Part shown: piece by piece, positions 1-6,272 of the stretch | Layout of the letters: each line of letters starts with the position of its first letter | How positions within the stretch are numbered: the first letter of the stretch is position 1 | Origin: JADHUC01 sp964617665 | Lineage (GTDB): Bacteria; Planctomycetota; Planctomycetia; Pirellulales; Pirellulaceae | DNA length: 11,657 nucleotides | Reading direction: 5' to 3' | Assembly (NCBI GenBank): GCA_964617665.1 | Contig: CAZUAH010000438.1 | Location: forward strand, 1 to 11,657 | Made by a program: the position numbers and the translations under genes | Notes under the pieces: model-generated | What the model was told of the DNA's origin: nothing | What the model saw: only the letters and a program-made list of their open reading frames with translations | Databases searched by the model: none

Positions 1-1079
1 TCAGACGCTGCAAGCAGGAATTGGACGTGGGTGACGATTTCGATCCCTATCGCTATTGGGATCTGGATATGATCGTCATAACGCCGAACATGGATCCGCG
101 GATCACTGGAATCCAGGTGCTGAAGGACACGCCGGACCACAAGATCGTCAAGACCGGCTACGGAGCCACGATCGAACGCAAACAGACCATTCCCATGCCG
201 TATTTCGTCTCGTTCGGGACCGAATCGTTCGAACAAATGGAAGCCTTCCAGTTCGACGACCCGAAGGACGAGCGTCGGTACTTCGAGGCGATTGACGATC
301 AAATCAACGCAGTCGGTGACGAACTGAACCTTGGGCTGCCGTCATTTGTCGACCGCGTCAATATGTACGCCGATGATTTCTGCGTCTTCGGCAGTGTGTG
401 CGAAGCCCAGGAACAGCTTTGGCGCATGATCGGCAACGACAATGTCTACTACAAGATGGCCGAAGCCCCGGAACGACTGGCTCGGTTCATCGAGCGACTG
501 GGGGATTTCCTGGTTGGTATCGTGGAAGGCCAAGTGGCCGCGGTCGGCGACAAACTGACGGGCATGTACGTGTGGGGCGACATTGCTTGCACGCGAGGGA
601 TGTTGTTCTCGCCAGACTATTGGCGCGAAGTCCACAAACCGCAGCTCAAACGCATTTGCGACGCCATCCACGCGGCCGGGCTGAAGGTCATCTACCACGG
701 CTGCGGCAATGCATCGCCCGTCTTCGAGGACATGATCGAAGTCGGCGTGGATGCGTATAATCCGCTGGAGGCGAAAGCGGGGCTCGATGTTGTGGAACTG
801 AAGCGGAAGTTCAACGGTCGGTGGGCCTTCAACGGAAACCTCAATGTGCAGGTACTGGAAACAAACGACCGAGAGAAGATCCGCGAGGAGGTTCTGCGCA
901 AGCTGAATGCGGCTAAAGGCGGCGGCTACATCCTCCAGTCAGATCATTCCATGCCCAGCAACGTGGATCCGGCCACGTACGATTATGTGATGCAACTCGT
1001 CCGGGAATACCGCCACTATCCGTTACAGCTTGGTTCGTTTGACGAACCCATCGAAAACGTTGGAGAGACCACGTCATGA
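1..1079 (+). CDS. Uroporphyrinogen decarboxylase (URO-D) family protein, partial at 5' end
   Basis: The reading frame is open to the first base of the window, so the true start lies upstream; the TTG at 21 is not a convincing start. The visible part ends in a URO-D/methyltransferase (MtaA/CmuA-like) TIM-barrel fold: 'YVWGDIACTRGMLFSPDYWREV' region, then a metal-site-like 'YHGCG' (His codon 696-698, Cys codon 702-704), the 'FNGNLNVQVL' strand, and 'GGYILQSDHSMPSNV' near the C-terminus. In MtaA-type methyltransferases zinc is held by His-X-Cys and a later Cys; here the later position reads Asp-His (codons 942-947), so the site is altered. Proteins of this kind in planctomycetes are unlikely to make haem; methyl transfer or another barrel reaction is inferred. 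The last codons overlap the mutarotase start by ATGA, suggesting one operon and a link to sugar catabolism. The substrate is unknown. Confidence 0.85.
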   Translation, partial: RRCKQELDVGDDFDPYRYWDLDMIVITPNMDPRITGIQVLKDTPDHKIVKTGYGATIERKQTIPMPYFVSFGTESFEQMEAFQFDDPKDERRYFEAIDDQINAVGDELNLGLPSFVDRVNMYADDFCVFGSVCEAQEQLWRMIGNDNVYYKMAEAPERLARFIERLGDFLVGIVEGQVAAVGDKLTGMYVWGDIACTRGMLFSPDYWREVHKPQLKRICDAIHAAGLKVIYHGCGNASPVFEDMIEVGVDAYNPLEAKAGLDVVELKRKFNGRWAFNGNLNVQVLETNDREKIREEVLRKLNAAKGGGYILQSDHSMPSNVDPATYDYVMQLVREYRHYPLQLGSFDEPIENVGETTS

Positions 1080-1414
1080 AACGATTCGGCACGGTGACCA
1101 GGGCGCTGCCCGAGCGACTTGATGAATACAAAAGGCTCCATGCGGACGTATGGCCTGGAGTCTTGGATATGATCACGCAGTGCAATATCCGCAACTACTC
1201 GATCTATGTCAGCAAATTGCCAGACGGCAACGACTACCTGTTCAGTTACTTCGAATACGTGGGCGACGATTTCGAGGCGGACATGAAGAAGATGGCCGCC
1301 GATCCGGAGACCCAGCGTTGGTGGTCCGTGTGCAAACCGTGCCTGGAAGCGATTGAAGAGCTTGCACCCGGCGAAGTGTGGGCGCCGATGGAAGAGGTAT
1401 TTCACCACGCTTGA
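1076..1414 (+). CDS. rhaM: L-rhamnose mutarotase family protein
   Basis: A 112-residue protein of the RhaM/DUF718 family, which interconverts alpha and beta anomers of L-rhamnose (some members act on other deoxysugars) in the cytoplasm. It matches the family length (E. coli RhaM is about 104). The catalytic positions known from E. coli RhaM are present at the same numbers: Tyr18 and His22 in 'EYKRLHADVWP', and Tyr41 in 'NYSIY'. The conserved Trp pair is at 82-83 in 'TQRWW', and the C-terminal 'MEEVFHHA' matches the family ending. The ATG overlaps the TGA of the preceding URO-D gene, and GGAGAG at 1062-1067 lies 8 bases before it, so translation is probably coupled. No rhamnose isomerase, kinase or aldolase is visible in the window, so the exact sugar is unproven. 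Confidence 0.9.
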   Translation: MKRFGTVTRALPERLDEYKRLHADVWPGVLDMITQCNIRNYSIYVSKLPDGNDYLFSYFEYVGDDFEADMKKMAADPETQRWWSVCKPCLEAIEELAPGEVWAPMEEVFHHA

Positions 1415-1463
1415 CGGACAAATGAAGGAATAGAGGCAAGCACAAAGGCTGCGAGATCGAAAC

Positions 1464-1883
1464 GTGACGACTTCAAACGAAGCCCAAGACAACACGCCAC
1501 CCAAGAAGATGAAACTTGGGCGAGTTCTAAACATGGCCCTGCGCACGGCCCACATCGGCGTAACCAGCGTGCTTTTCGGGGGGCACGTGTTCAAGGAATC
1601 GAAAGAGAATCTTCTGCTTTGGCTGTATCTGACAATTGCGACTGGAGGGATTCTGGCAGCGATCGAAGCGTACCCGCGATTGAGGTGGTTCTACCAAGGC
1701 CGAGGCGCTGCGGTCATGGGGAAGTTGCTTCTGCTTTGTCTGATCCTAATTCCCTGGGTCTGGGACCATCGCGTAGTTCGCGTGGGGATACTGGTAGCCG
1801 TGATCGTGATCGCCTCGGTTGGTTCGCACATGCCGGCGCGATACCGCTACTACTCGTTTGTGCATGGGCGCGTGTTGGACTAA
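1464..1883 (+). CDS. Small multi-pass membrane protein of unknown function
   Basis: A 139-residue protein with a polar, lysine-rich N-terminus (1-27) and about four hydrophobic stretches: 30-43, 50-70, 85-100 and 105-121. Histidines sit at or near helix ends (His30, His41, His122, His134) in 'TAHIGVTSVLFGGHVF' and 'SVGSHMPARYRYYS', patterns that look conserved rather than random and could bind haem or metal; that is inference. I recognise the style from uncharacterised bacterial membrane proteins but cannot assign a function. The GTG at 1464 has only a weak site (GCGAG) before it; an internal ATG at 1509 would remove 15 polar residues and keep all helices. It lies 49 bases after the mutarotase gene on the same strand and may be the last gene of that operon. 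Confidence 0.7.
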   Translation: MTTSNEAQDNTPPKKMKLGRVLNMALRTAHIGVTSVLFGGHVFKESKENLLLWLYLTIATGGILAAIEAYPRLRWFYQGRGAAVMGKLLLLCLILIPWVWDHRVVRVGILVAVIVIASVGSHMPARYRYYSFVHGRVLD

Positions 1884-1917
1884 TGCTAGCTTGCGCCGAC
1901 GTTTTCTTGGAATTTGC

Positions 1918-1949
1918 TTGACAACTTCGGCCGAATCCCTAAGCATAAC
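1918..1949 (+). promoter_or_regulatory. Possible sigma70-type promoter before the hemerythrin-like gene
   Basis: A perfect -35 hexamer TTGACA is at 1918-1923. The -10 is poor: AAGCAT at 17-base spacing (1941-1946), or CATAAC at 20-base spacing (1944-1949). It lies in the 191-base gap before the hemerythrin-like gene, about 130 bases from its start codon. The -35 match is direct; its use as a promoter is a guess. Confidence 0.3.
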
Positions 1950-2058
1950 GGTATGGATTTTTCCCTTCTCTGAGATGTTGTCCGGAAATAGCCGAACATC
2001 GAACTCTCAACCACACGTGCCGAGGGATGGCGCGCACCACTCTCGGCTTGCATGGGCG

Positions 2059-2065
2059 AAGGAGG
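2059..2065 (+). promoter_or_regulatory. Strong ribosome binding site that sets the hemerythrin-like start
   Basis: AAGGAGG lies 9 bases before the ATG at 2075. It is the strongest Shine-Dalgarno match in the window and makes the in-frame ATG at 2027, 48 bases further upstream, unlikely as the start. Confidence 0.75.
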
Positions 2066-2074
2066 CAGCGGGGC

Positions 2075-2524
2075 ATGAATGCAAGTACCGAAACGTTACG
2101 GATCGAGGTCGCGTCACAACGAGGTCAAGTTAGTCGATTGCTTCGGGATGTGGAGCAACTGCTCGACGACATAGCAGATGCCGATGTGGACGCGTCGTGG
2201 TTCGCGCCGGCTATGCCGACGGAAGCGGTTCCGGATCGGTTGGCCGACTTGGCTAGTAATCTTCAGCACATGTTCGTTCTTGAAGAGGACACGGAGTATC
2301 TGGGCGAACTGTTTCCCTCCCAGCCTGGTCTTCGGCGGGAATTCCGGCGTTTGCACGAGGACCACGGTAGACTGCTAGATCTGTTGGAAGAGGTCAGTGA
2401 GCTGGCTGGTTCTTCCACTGAAGTCGGGTCTACATGGGACGACGTCGAGTCTCACTACCGTGGCTTTGCGCGAGAGCTGAAGGGCCACCAAAAAAGCGAA
2501 GACGCGGTCTTGGCACGTGGCTGA
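2075..2524 (+). CDS. Hemerythrin-like (HHE) domain protein
   Basis: A 149-residue, mostly helical protein resembling the hemerythrin/HHE cation-binding family, four-helix bundles that hold a di-iron centre and bind O2 or act in stress and iron handling. Candidate ligands are His65 and Glu70/Glu71 in 'LQHMFVLEED', His94/His97 in 'RRLHEDHGRLL', and His138 with Glu142 in 'LKGHQKSED', the spacing expected for helices 2 to 4. It starts at the ATG at 2075 behind a strong AAGGAGG. The C-terminus stops five residues after 'SED', whereas many family members continue for another 10-20 residues in the last helix; the end may be naturally short or slightly trimmed. It ends 18 bases from the convergent URO-D gene. 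No signal peptide is visible, so it is probably cytoplasmic. Similarity is by pattern only. Confidence 0.7.
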   Translation: MNASTETLRIEVASQRGQVSRLLRDVEQLLDDIADADVDASWFAPAMPTEAVPDRLADLASNLQHMFVLEEDTEYLGELFPSQPGLRREFRRLHEDHGRLLDLLEEVSELAGSSTEVGSTWDDVESHYRGFARELKGHQKSEDAVLARG

Positions 2525-2542
2525 ACGGCCCGACGAACACCG

Positions 2543-3727
2543 TCACGCATACTGCCCGTACTGTTCAGCCAGTGCGGTCATTGTCTCTAGACGCTCCGGC
2601 CGAACGTGCGGCGCTACCGAGCAAGCCGACGAGAGTATGTAGCCGGAACCGGGCATACCAATCGCAAGACGTTGGCGGACTGCCTGCTCAAACGTGTCAT
2701 CGTCCGCATGCAGCATTTCGTTCACGGCGTCAAGATTGCCTTTGAAGAACAACCGATCGCCAAAGTCCGCCTTGGCCTGAGCCAGATCGACTGTGCCCAG
2801 TGGTGGCGGGTCGAGCGTGTCGATCCCGTCGATGCGAGTGTCTGCCATCAAGTCCAATCGGTCACCGATGGCGCCGCAGGTGTGCGTATACACCGGGAGT
2901 TGGAATTCATGCACGACGTCGGACAACTGCTGCTCGTAAGGCAGTACGAATTCCGCATACATATCACGGCTGATGAATCCGGCGCCTGCAAAGGCCGAAC
3001 TGATCAAGATTGCGTCGGGATCGCATCGGGCGCAGCACCGCACTTGGGCAGAGACCATGCGGGAAAACACGTTCAATAGCTCGTGGCACTTCTCGGGATC
3101 GTCGAGCAACGCCATCAGCCCATTTTCGTAGCCGAACAACTCCATCAGATGCGTGAACGGCGAAAACACCTCGGCGTGGATCGACACATCGGGCGCGTCT
3201 TGCCGGGCCTTCCGCAATCCGCGAGTGAACCAGTCGGGATACGCGGCCGGATCTGTCAAGTCCGCATCGGCTGGGATGTCCCATAGACCGGGAGCGTGCC
3301 AGGTGTTCCACACATAGCCGCTGCTGCGATACGTCGCCGGGTCGCTGGGATCAACGGTGCCGTAGTCGGCCCGGGGCAACGGCAAATCGTCCGCCAGAAA
3401 AGTGTGGGCGTTGTCGTCGGCAACGGTCGAAGTCACAAGGCCGCTCGGCCAAACGAGCCTCTCGCCGCCGTTGCTGTCGCAGCGATCGGCTAAGTACTCC
3501 CGCCAGTCCGACGGCCTTCCCGGCACGTTCACTAGGAAGCCGTCAAATCGATACCGTCTCTGGAATTCGATAAACGTCTCGGCCAGGATGTCGCTATCGA
3601 ACCAAATGTCGGCCGGCTTATGGTCGCAGTGAAGGAAATAGTGGCCCAGCGCCAATTGACACATCACGGGAACGCGGTCCGGCGTCTCGTGCCTCATAGC
3701 CCGACGTACTCGCTCGCGCGAATTCAT
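2543..3727 (-). CDS. URO-D family protein with MtaA-type metal site (probable corrinoid-linked methyltransferase)
   Basis: A 394-residue TIM-barrel protein. The N-terminus 'MNSRERVRRAMRHETPDRVPV' is the classic opening of the URO-D/MtaA/CmuA family. The metal triad of methylcobalamin-dependent methyltransferases is complete: His282 and Cys284 in 'YTHTCGAIGD' and Cys369 in 'LSSACSVAP'. 'FKGNLD' (the barrel strand before the last helices) is also present. Such proteins move methyl groups between a corrinoid carrier and a thiol or other acceptor; a haem-pathway role is unlikely because the haem enzyme lacks this triad. I chose the ATG at 3727 because GGAG (bases 3735-3738) sits 7 bases ahead; a GTG at 3751 would only add eight non-family residues. 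It follows the beta-propeller lipoprotein gene by 63 bases on the same strand, so co-transcription is likely. No corrinoid-binding protein is present in the window. Confidence 0.85.
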   Translation of the reverse strand: MNSRERVRRAMRHETPDRVPVMCQLALGHYFLHCDHKPADIWFDSDILAETFIEFQRRYRFDGFLVNVPGRPSDWREYLADRCDSNGGERLVWPSGLVTSTVADDNAHTFLADDLPLPRADYGTVDPSDPATYRSSGYVWNTWHAPGLWDIPADADLTDPAAYPDWFTRGLRKARQDAPDVSIHAEVFSPFTHLMELFGYENGLMALLDDPEKCHELLNVFSRMVSAQVRCCARCDPDAILISSAFAGAGFISRDMYAEFVLPYEQQLSDVVHEFQLPVYTHTCGAIGDRLDLMADTRIDGIDTLDPPPLGTVDLAQAKADFGDRLFFKGNLDAVNEMLHADDDTFEQAVRQRLAIGMPGSGYILSSACSVAPHVRPERLETMTALAEQYGQYA

Positions 3728-3790
3728 GGTACCGCTCCGGAAAATGACCACTGACGTCGTGGCACCGCGAATTGACTGGGCACAGAACGA

Positions 3791-5185
3791 CTAACCGCTG
3801 GCTTTCACGTTGTAGGCAAACAGTCGGAAGTCGTGGCGGATATACAACCGGCCGCCGCAGACCACGGGATGAGCCCAACTGGCGCCTCTGCCGCCCGACG
3901 GAAGTCGGAATTGGCTGACCACTTCCAAACCCTCTGGCGATCCCTTGGCCAGACCCACGGTGCTCTTCTCGTTCATCAGGTAGAACATTCCGTCGGCATA
4001 GGTCGATGAACCTTTGCCCACAGCTCTTTCTGCCCACTGCACTTCGCCCTTAGACCAATCGAGGCAAACCCATTTGGCGTTGTTGAAGCTGTGTGCAGCG
4101 CCGTAGAGATATCCGTCCAGAAAAATCACACCGCCGTGCTGATTGTCCAATTCGCGCGATGCCCAGACTTCTTCGACCGATGCGTTGTCTCCCTGGACAG
4201 CAACCTTCAACATTTCGGAACCCGTCGTTCCGTAACCGCCGCTGATGAAGACCAATCCCTCGTGGAAGATGGGCTTCAGTACATTGATGTCGTACTTCGT
4301 CTCGAACGGATGGCGGAACAGCAGCTTGCCCGTATCGGCATTGACTCCAATGAAGGCTTTGGCGTTCATCGTCAAGATCATTCGCAAACCGTTGTACTCG
4401 ACCAACGCGGGCGTGGCATAGCTGGTTTTGTCCCCAGTGCTTTCTGAAGTCCAGACGGTTTCGCCGGTCATCTTGTTCAATGCAGCCACGCTCGCGCCCT
4501 TGCCGCCCGGACAGCAAATCACTCGATCTCCATCGATGAGCAACGATTCGGCCAACGCCCATTTGATGTTGTCGGCCTGGAATGTATCGAGACTGTTGCC
4601 ACTCCAGATCTCCTTGCCGGTCACTGCGTTCAGGCAGACGATGTTACCGATCGGGCTTTGATGGTAGAGACGATCGCCATCGATGGTGGGCGTGCCGCGC
4701 GTGCCCGGGTAGTCGGTAGTCCATTCCGGTCCGTTTGGCACCTGCCATTTGACGTTGCCGTCCATGTCGATGGCCGAGATCAGCGTACTACCGTCCTTGT
4801 TTCCTGCCGTGTAAATCAGGCCACCGGCCATCGAGACACCTGAGTAGCCGTTCCCGATTTTTTCGCACGTCCAATCCAGCGGCGGGCCGTCATCGGGCCA
4901 CTCTTTCAGCAGACCGGTATCGCTCGAAATGTTGTCGTGGTTCGGACCGTGGAAACGCGGCCAGTAGGGGCCATCGCTTGGTGCCACCTTCGTAGTCCCA
5001 GTGGTTGACGGCGGAGCGGCGACAAACCCATCGCCTTCGGGCGTTGTCGTTTCGGGTGTTGAGACGCTCGACCGTTCACCCGATCCGGATGAGCCGCCGC
5101 CAGTGGGCGTGCTTTCGCTACCGCAGGCAGTTACCAGAACCAGAATAGACAAACAAGCCAAGAACTTGGCGTGTCGAAGCATCAT
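3791..5185 (-). CDS. PQQ-like beta-propeller lipoprotein
   Basis: A 464-residue exported protein. Residues 1-21 form a lipoprotein signal, 'KFLACLSILVLVTAC', with the lipobox ending in Cys21, followed by a Gly/Ser/Thr/Pro-rich tether (about 22-70). From Trp75 it is a PQQ-type eight-bladed propeller of the BamB-like class, opening with 'WPRFHGPNHDNIS' as in many planctomycete proteins. Repeats of 'DGDRLY..', 'NAVTGKEIW', 'NKMTGETVW' and 'NADTGKLLF' mark successive blades. Such propellers usually serve as scaffold or binding modules; there is no evidence here of quinoprotein dehydrogenase activity. The ATG at 5185 has AGGAGA (5193-5198) 7 bases ahead and directly precedes the signal peptide; an upstream in-frame start would place about 44 residues before it. 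It is divergent from the glycyl-radical genes and probably shares their control region. Confidence 0.88.
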   Translation of the reverse strand: MMLRHAKFLACLSILVLVTACGSESTPTGGGSSGSGERSSVSTPETTTPEGDGFVAAPPSTTGTTKVAPSDGPYWPRFHGPNHDNISSDTGLLKEWPDDGPPLDWTCEKIGNGYSGVSMAGGLIYTAGNKDGSTLISAIDMDGNVKWQVPNGPEWTTDYPGTRGTPTIDGDRLYHQSPIGNIVCLNAVTGKEIWSGNSLDTFQADNIKWALAESLLIDGDRVICCPGGKGASVAALNKMTGETVWTSESTGDKTSYATPALVEYNGLRMILTMNAKAFIGVNADTGKLLFRHPFETKYDINVLKPIFHEGLVFISGGYGTTGSEMLKVAVQGDNASVEEVWASRELDNQHGGVIFLDGYLYGAAHSFNNAKWVCLDWSKGEVQWAERAVGKGSSTYADGMFYLMNEKSTVGLAKGSPEGLEVVSQFRLPSGGRGASWAHPVVCGGRLYIRHDFRLFAYNVKASG

Positions 5186-5234
5186 GGGGGATTCTCCTAG
5201 GGGCGGGGATGATTTGTGCAAAAATACCGCAAAA

Positions 5235-5263
5235 GTTATACCAGTTGGACCACGTGATGCCAA
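5235..5263 (-). promoter_or_regulatory. Sigma70-type promoter for the beta-propeller lipoprotein gene
   Basis: Read on the - strand, TTGGCA (5263-5258) and TATAAC (5240-5235) are separated by exactly 17 bases, each differing from consensus by one base. Transcription would begin near 5228, giving a leader of about 43 bases before the ATG at 5185. It is the best promoter match in the window. Confidence 0.6.
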
Positions 5264-5301
5264 ACGGGAGTCACGCATGGTGGATAGGGCCCGATCCTGT
5301 C

Positions 5302-5307
5302 TATAAT
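5302..5307 (+). promoter_or_regulatory. Possible -10 element for the glycyl-radical operon
   Basis: A perfect TATAAT lies 55 bases before the activase ATG, so transcription would begin near 5314. At 16-18-base spacing the -35 region has no good match (GTGGAT, GGTGGA or TGGTGG), as is common for promoters that need an activator; that reading is inference. It lies about 40 bases from the - strand promoter, back to back. Confidence 0.45.
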
Positions 5308-5362
5308 TGAAGTTCACACCATTCTTGGACTGGGATAGTCAGGCAGCACGCGACGAAAAAGC

Positions 5363-6268
5363 ATGGAAACCGGCCTCGTTTTCAATATTCAGCGATACTC
5401 CATCCAGGACGGGCCCGGGATCCGTACCACCGTGTTCTTGAAGGGCTGCCCGCTGCGCTGCTGGTGGTGTCATAATCCCGAAAGCCAGTCGGCCGAGCCC
5501 GAAATCACGGTTGTCGAAGGCCGATGTGTGCGGTGTGGTCAGTGTTGGGAGGTCTGTCCGCAGAACCAGTCATCACATGACCGATCCGGCCCGTTGGTGG
5601 ACCGACACCAATGTGATCACTGTGGTACTTGTGTTTCCGCGTGCCCGACCGGGGCTCGGCAGATGGTGGGCACCAAGATGAGCGTTGCGGAGGTGATGGC
5701 CGAAATCCTCAAGGATCGCATCTTCTACGACGACTCCGGCGGCGGTGTGACGGTCTCCGGGGGCGAGCCGCTCGCGCAGTTGCCTTTCCTCAAGAGCCTG
5801 CTGGAATCGTGCCGGGCCGAAGCCATCCATACGACCGTGGATACCTGTGGATTCGCGCCACAGGAAGACTTGCTGTCGGTAGCCCCCTTGACGGATCTGT
5901 TCCTTTACGACCTAAAGATGATGGACGACGATGGACACCAGCGCCTGACGGGCGTGTCCAACGTAACGATCCTGGACAACCTGAAGACGCTTGGAAGTGT
6001 TCACGACAACATTTGGATTCGCGTGCCCGTCATACCGGGCTTCAACGACGACGAGAGTCATTTGGATGCAGTCGCCGGTTTCGCCGCCTCGATCGCGGGC
6101 GTACGCCAGGTGAACTTGCTGCCTTATCACGAATTGGGAACGCACAAGAACGAACATCTCGGCCGAGTAGATATCCCGGCCTCGGTCCCATCTCCATCGG
6201 CCGACGACATGGAGGCCGCCGCCGAACGGTTCCGGGCCGCTGGCATCACGGTACACATTGGTGGATGA
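5363..6268 (+). CDS. Glycyl-radical enzyme activating enzyme (radical SAM, two extra 4Fe-4S clusters)
   Basis: A 301-residue radical-SAM activase that would abstract a hydrogen from the catalytic glycine of the next gene's product, using S-adenosylmethionine. The opening 'FNIQRYSIQDGPGIRT' is the family signature. The radical-SAM cluster is CX3CX2C at Cys29, Cys33, Cys36 ('CPLRCWWC'). A ferredoxin-like insert follows, with two CX2CX2CX3CP sets: Cys55/58/61/65 and Cys84/87/90/94. The SAM-binding 'SGGEP' is at 132-136. The double-cluster insert is usual for activases of glycerol dehydratase, CutC and arylacetate decarboxylase types, not the short pyruvate formate-lyase activase. The ATG at 5363 fits the family N-terminus although its ribosome site is weak (GACGAAAAAG). 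It is 4 bases from the enzyme gene, so the two form an operon. Confidence 0.95.
   Translation: METGLVFNIQRYSIQDGPGIRTTVFLKGCPLRCWWCHNPESQSAEPEITVVEGRCVRCGQCWEVCPQNQSSHDRSGPLVDRHQCDHCGTCVSACPTGARQMVGTKMSVAEVMAEILKDRIFYDDSGGGVTVSGGEPLAQLPFLKSLLESCRAEAIHTTVDTCGFAPQEDLLSVAPLTDLFLYDLKMMDDDGHQRLTGVSNVTILDNLKTLGSVHDNIWIRVPVIPGFNDDESHLDAVAGFAASIAGVRQVNLLPYHELGTHKNEHLGRVDIPASVPSPSADDMEAAAERFRAAGITVHIGG
6260..6265 (+). promoter_or_regulatory. Ribosome binding site within the activase end, setting the glycyl radical enzyme start
   Basis: GGTGGA lies 7 bases before the ATG at 6273 and inside the last codons of the activase. It favours this ATG over the in-frame TTG at 6258, which would lie upstream of the site. 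The coupling should keep the two proteins in step. Confidence 0.6.
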
Positions 6269-6272
6269 CGAA

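Noticed and set aside
2543..3727. Annotation as haem-pathway uroporphyrinogen decarboxylase (hemE).
   Set aside because: The His-X-Cys...Cys metal triad and the catabolic-type neighbourhood fit MtaA/CmuA-like methyltransferases; HemE does not use this site.
4091..4447. A 118-codon + strand open frame inside the beta-propeller gene.
   Set aside because: It lies entirely within the lipoprotein gene on the other strand and shows no domain; the propeller repeats prove the - strand frame.
3791..5185. PQQ-dependent alcohol dehydrogenase.
   Set aside because: It is a lipoprotein with a generic propeller, and I see no quinoprotein catalytic signature such as a vicinal disulfide or the conserved metal-site residues.
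5250..5256. CACGTG-type palindrome in the divergent region as a regulator site.
   Set aside because: A single 6-base palindrome is expected by chance, and there is no second copy nearby.
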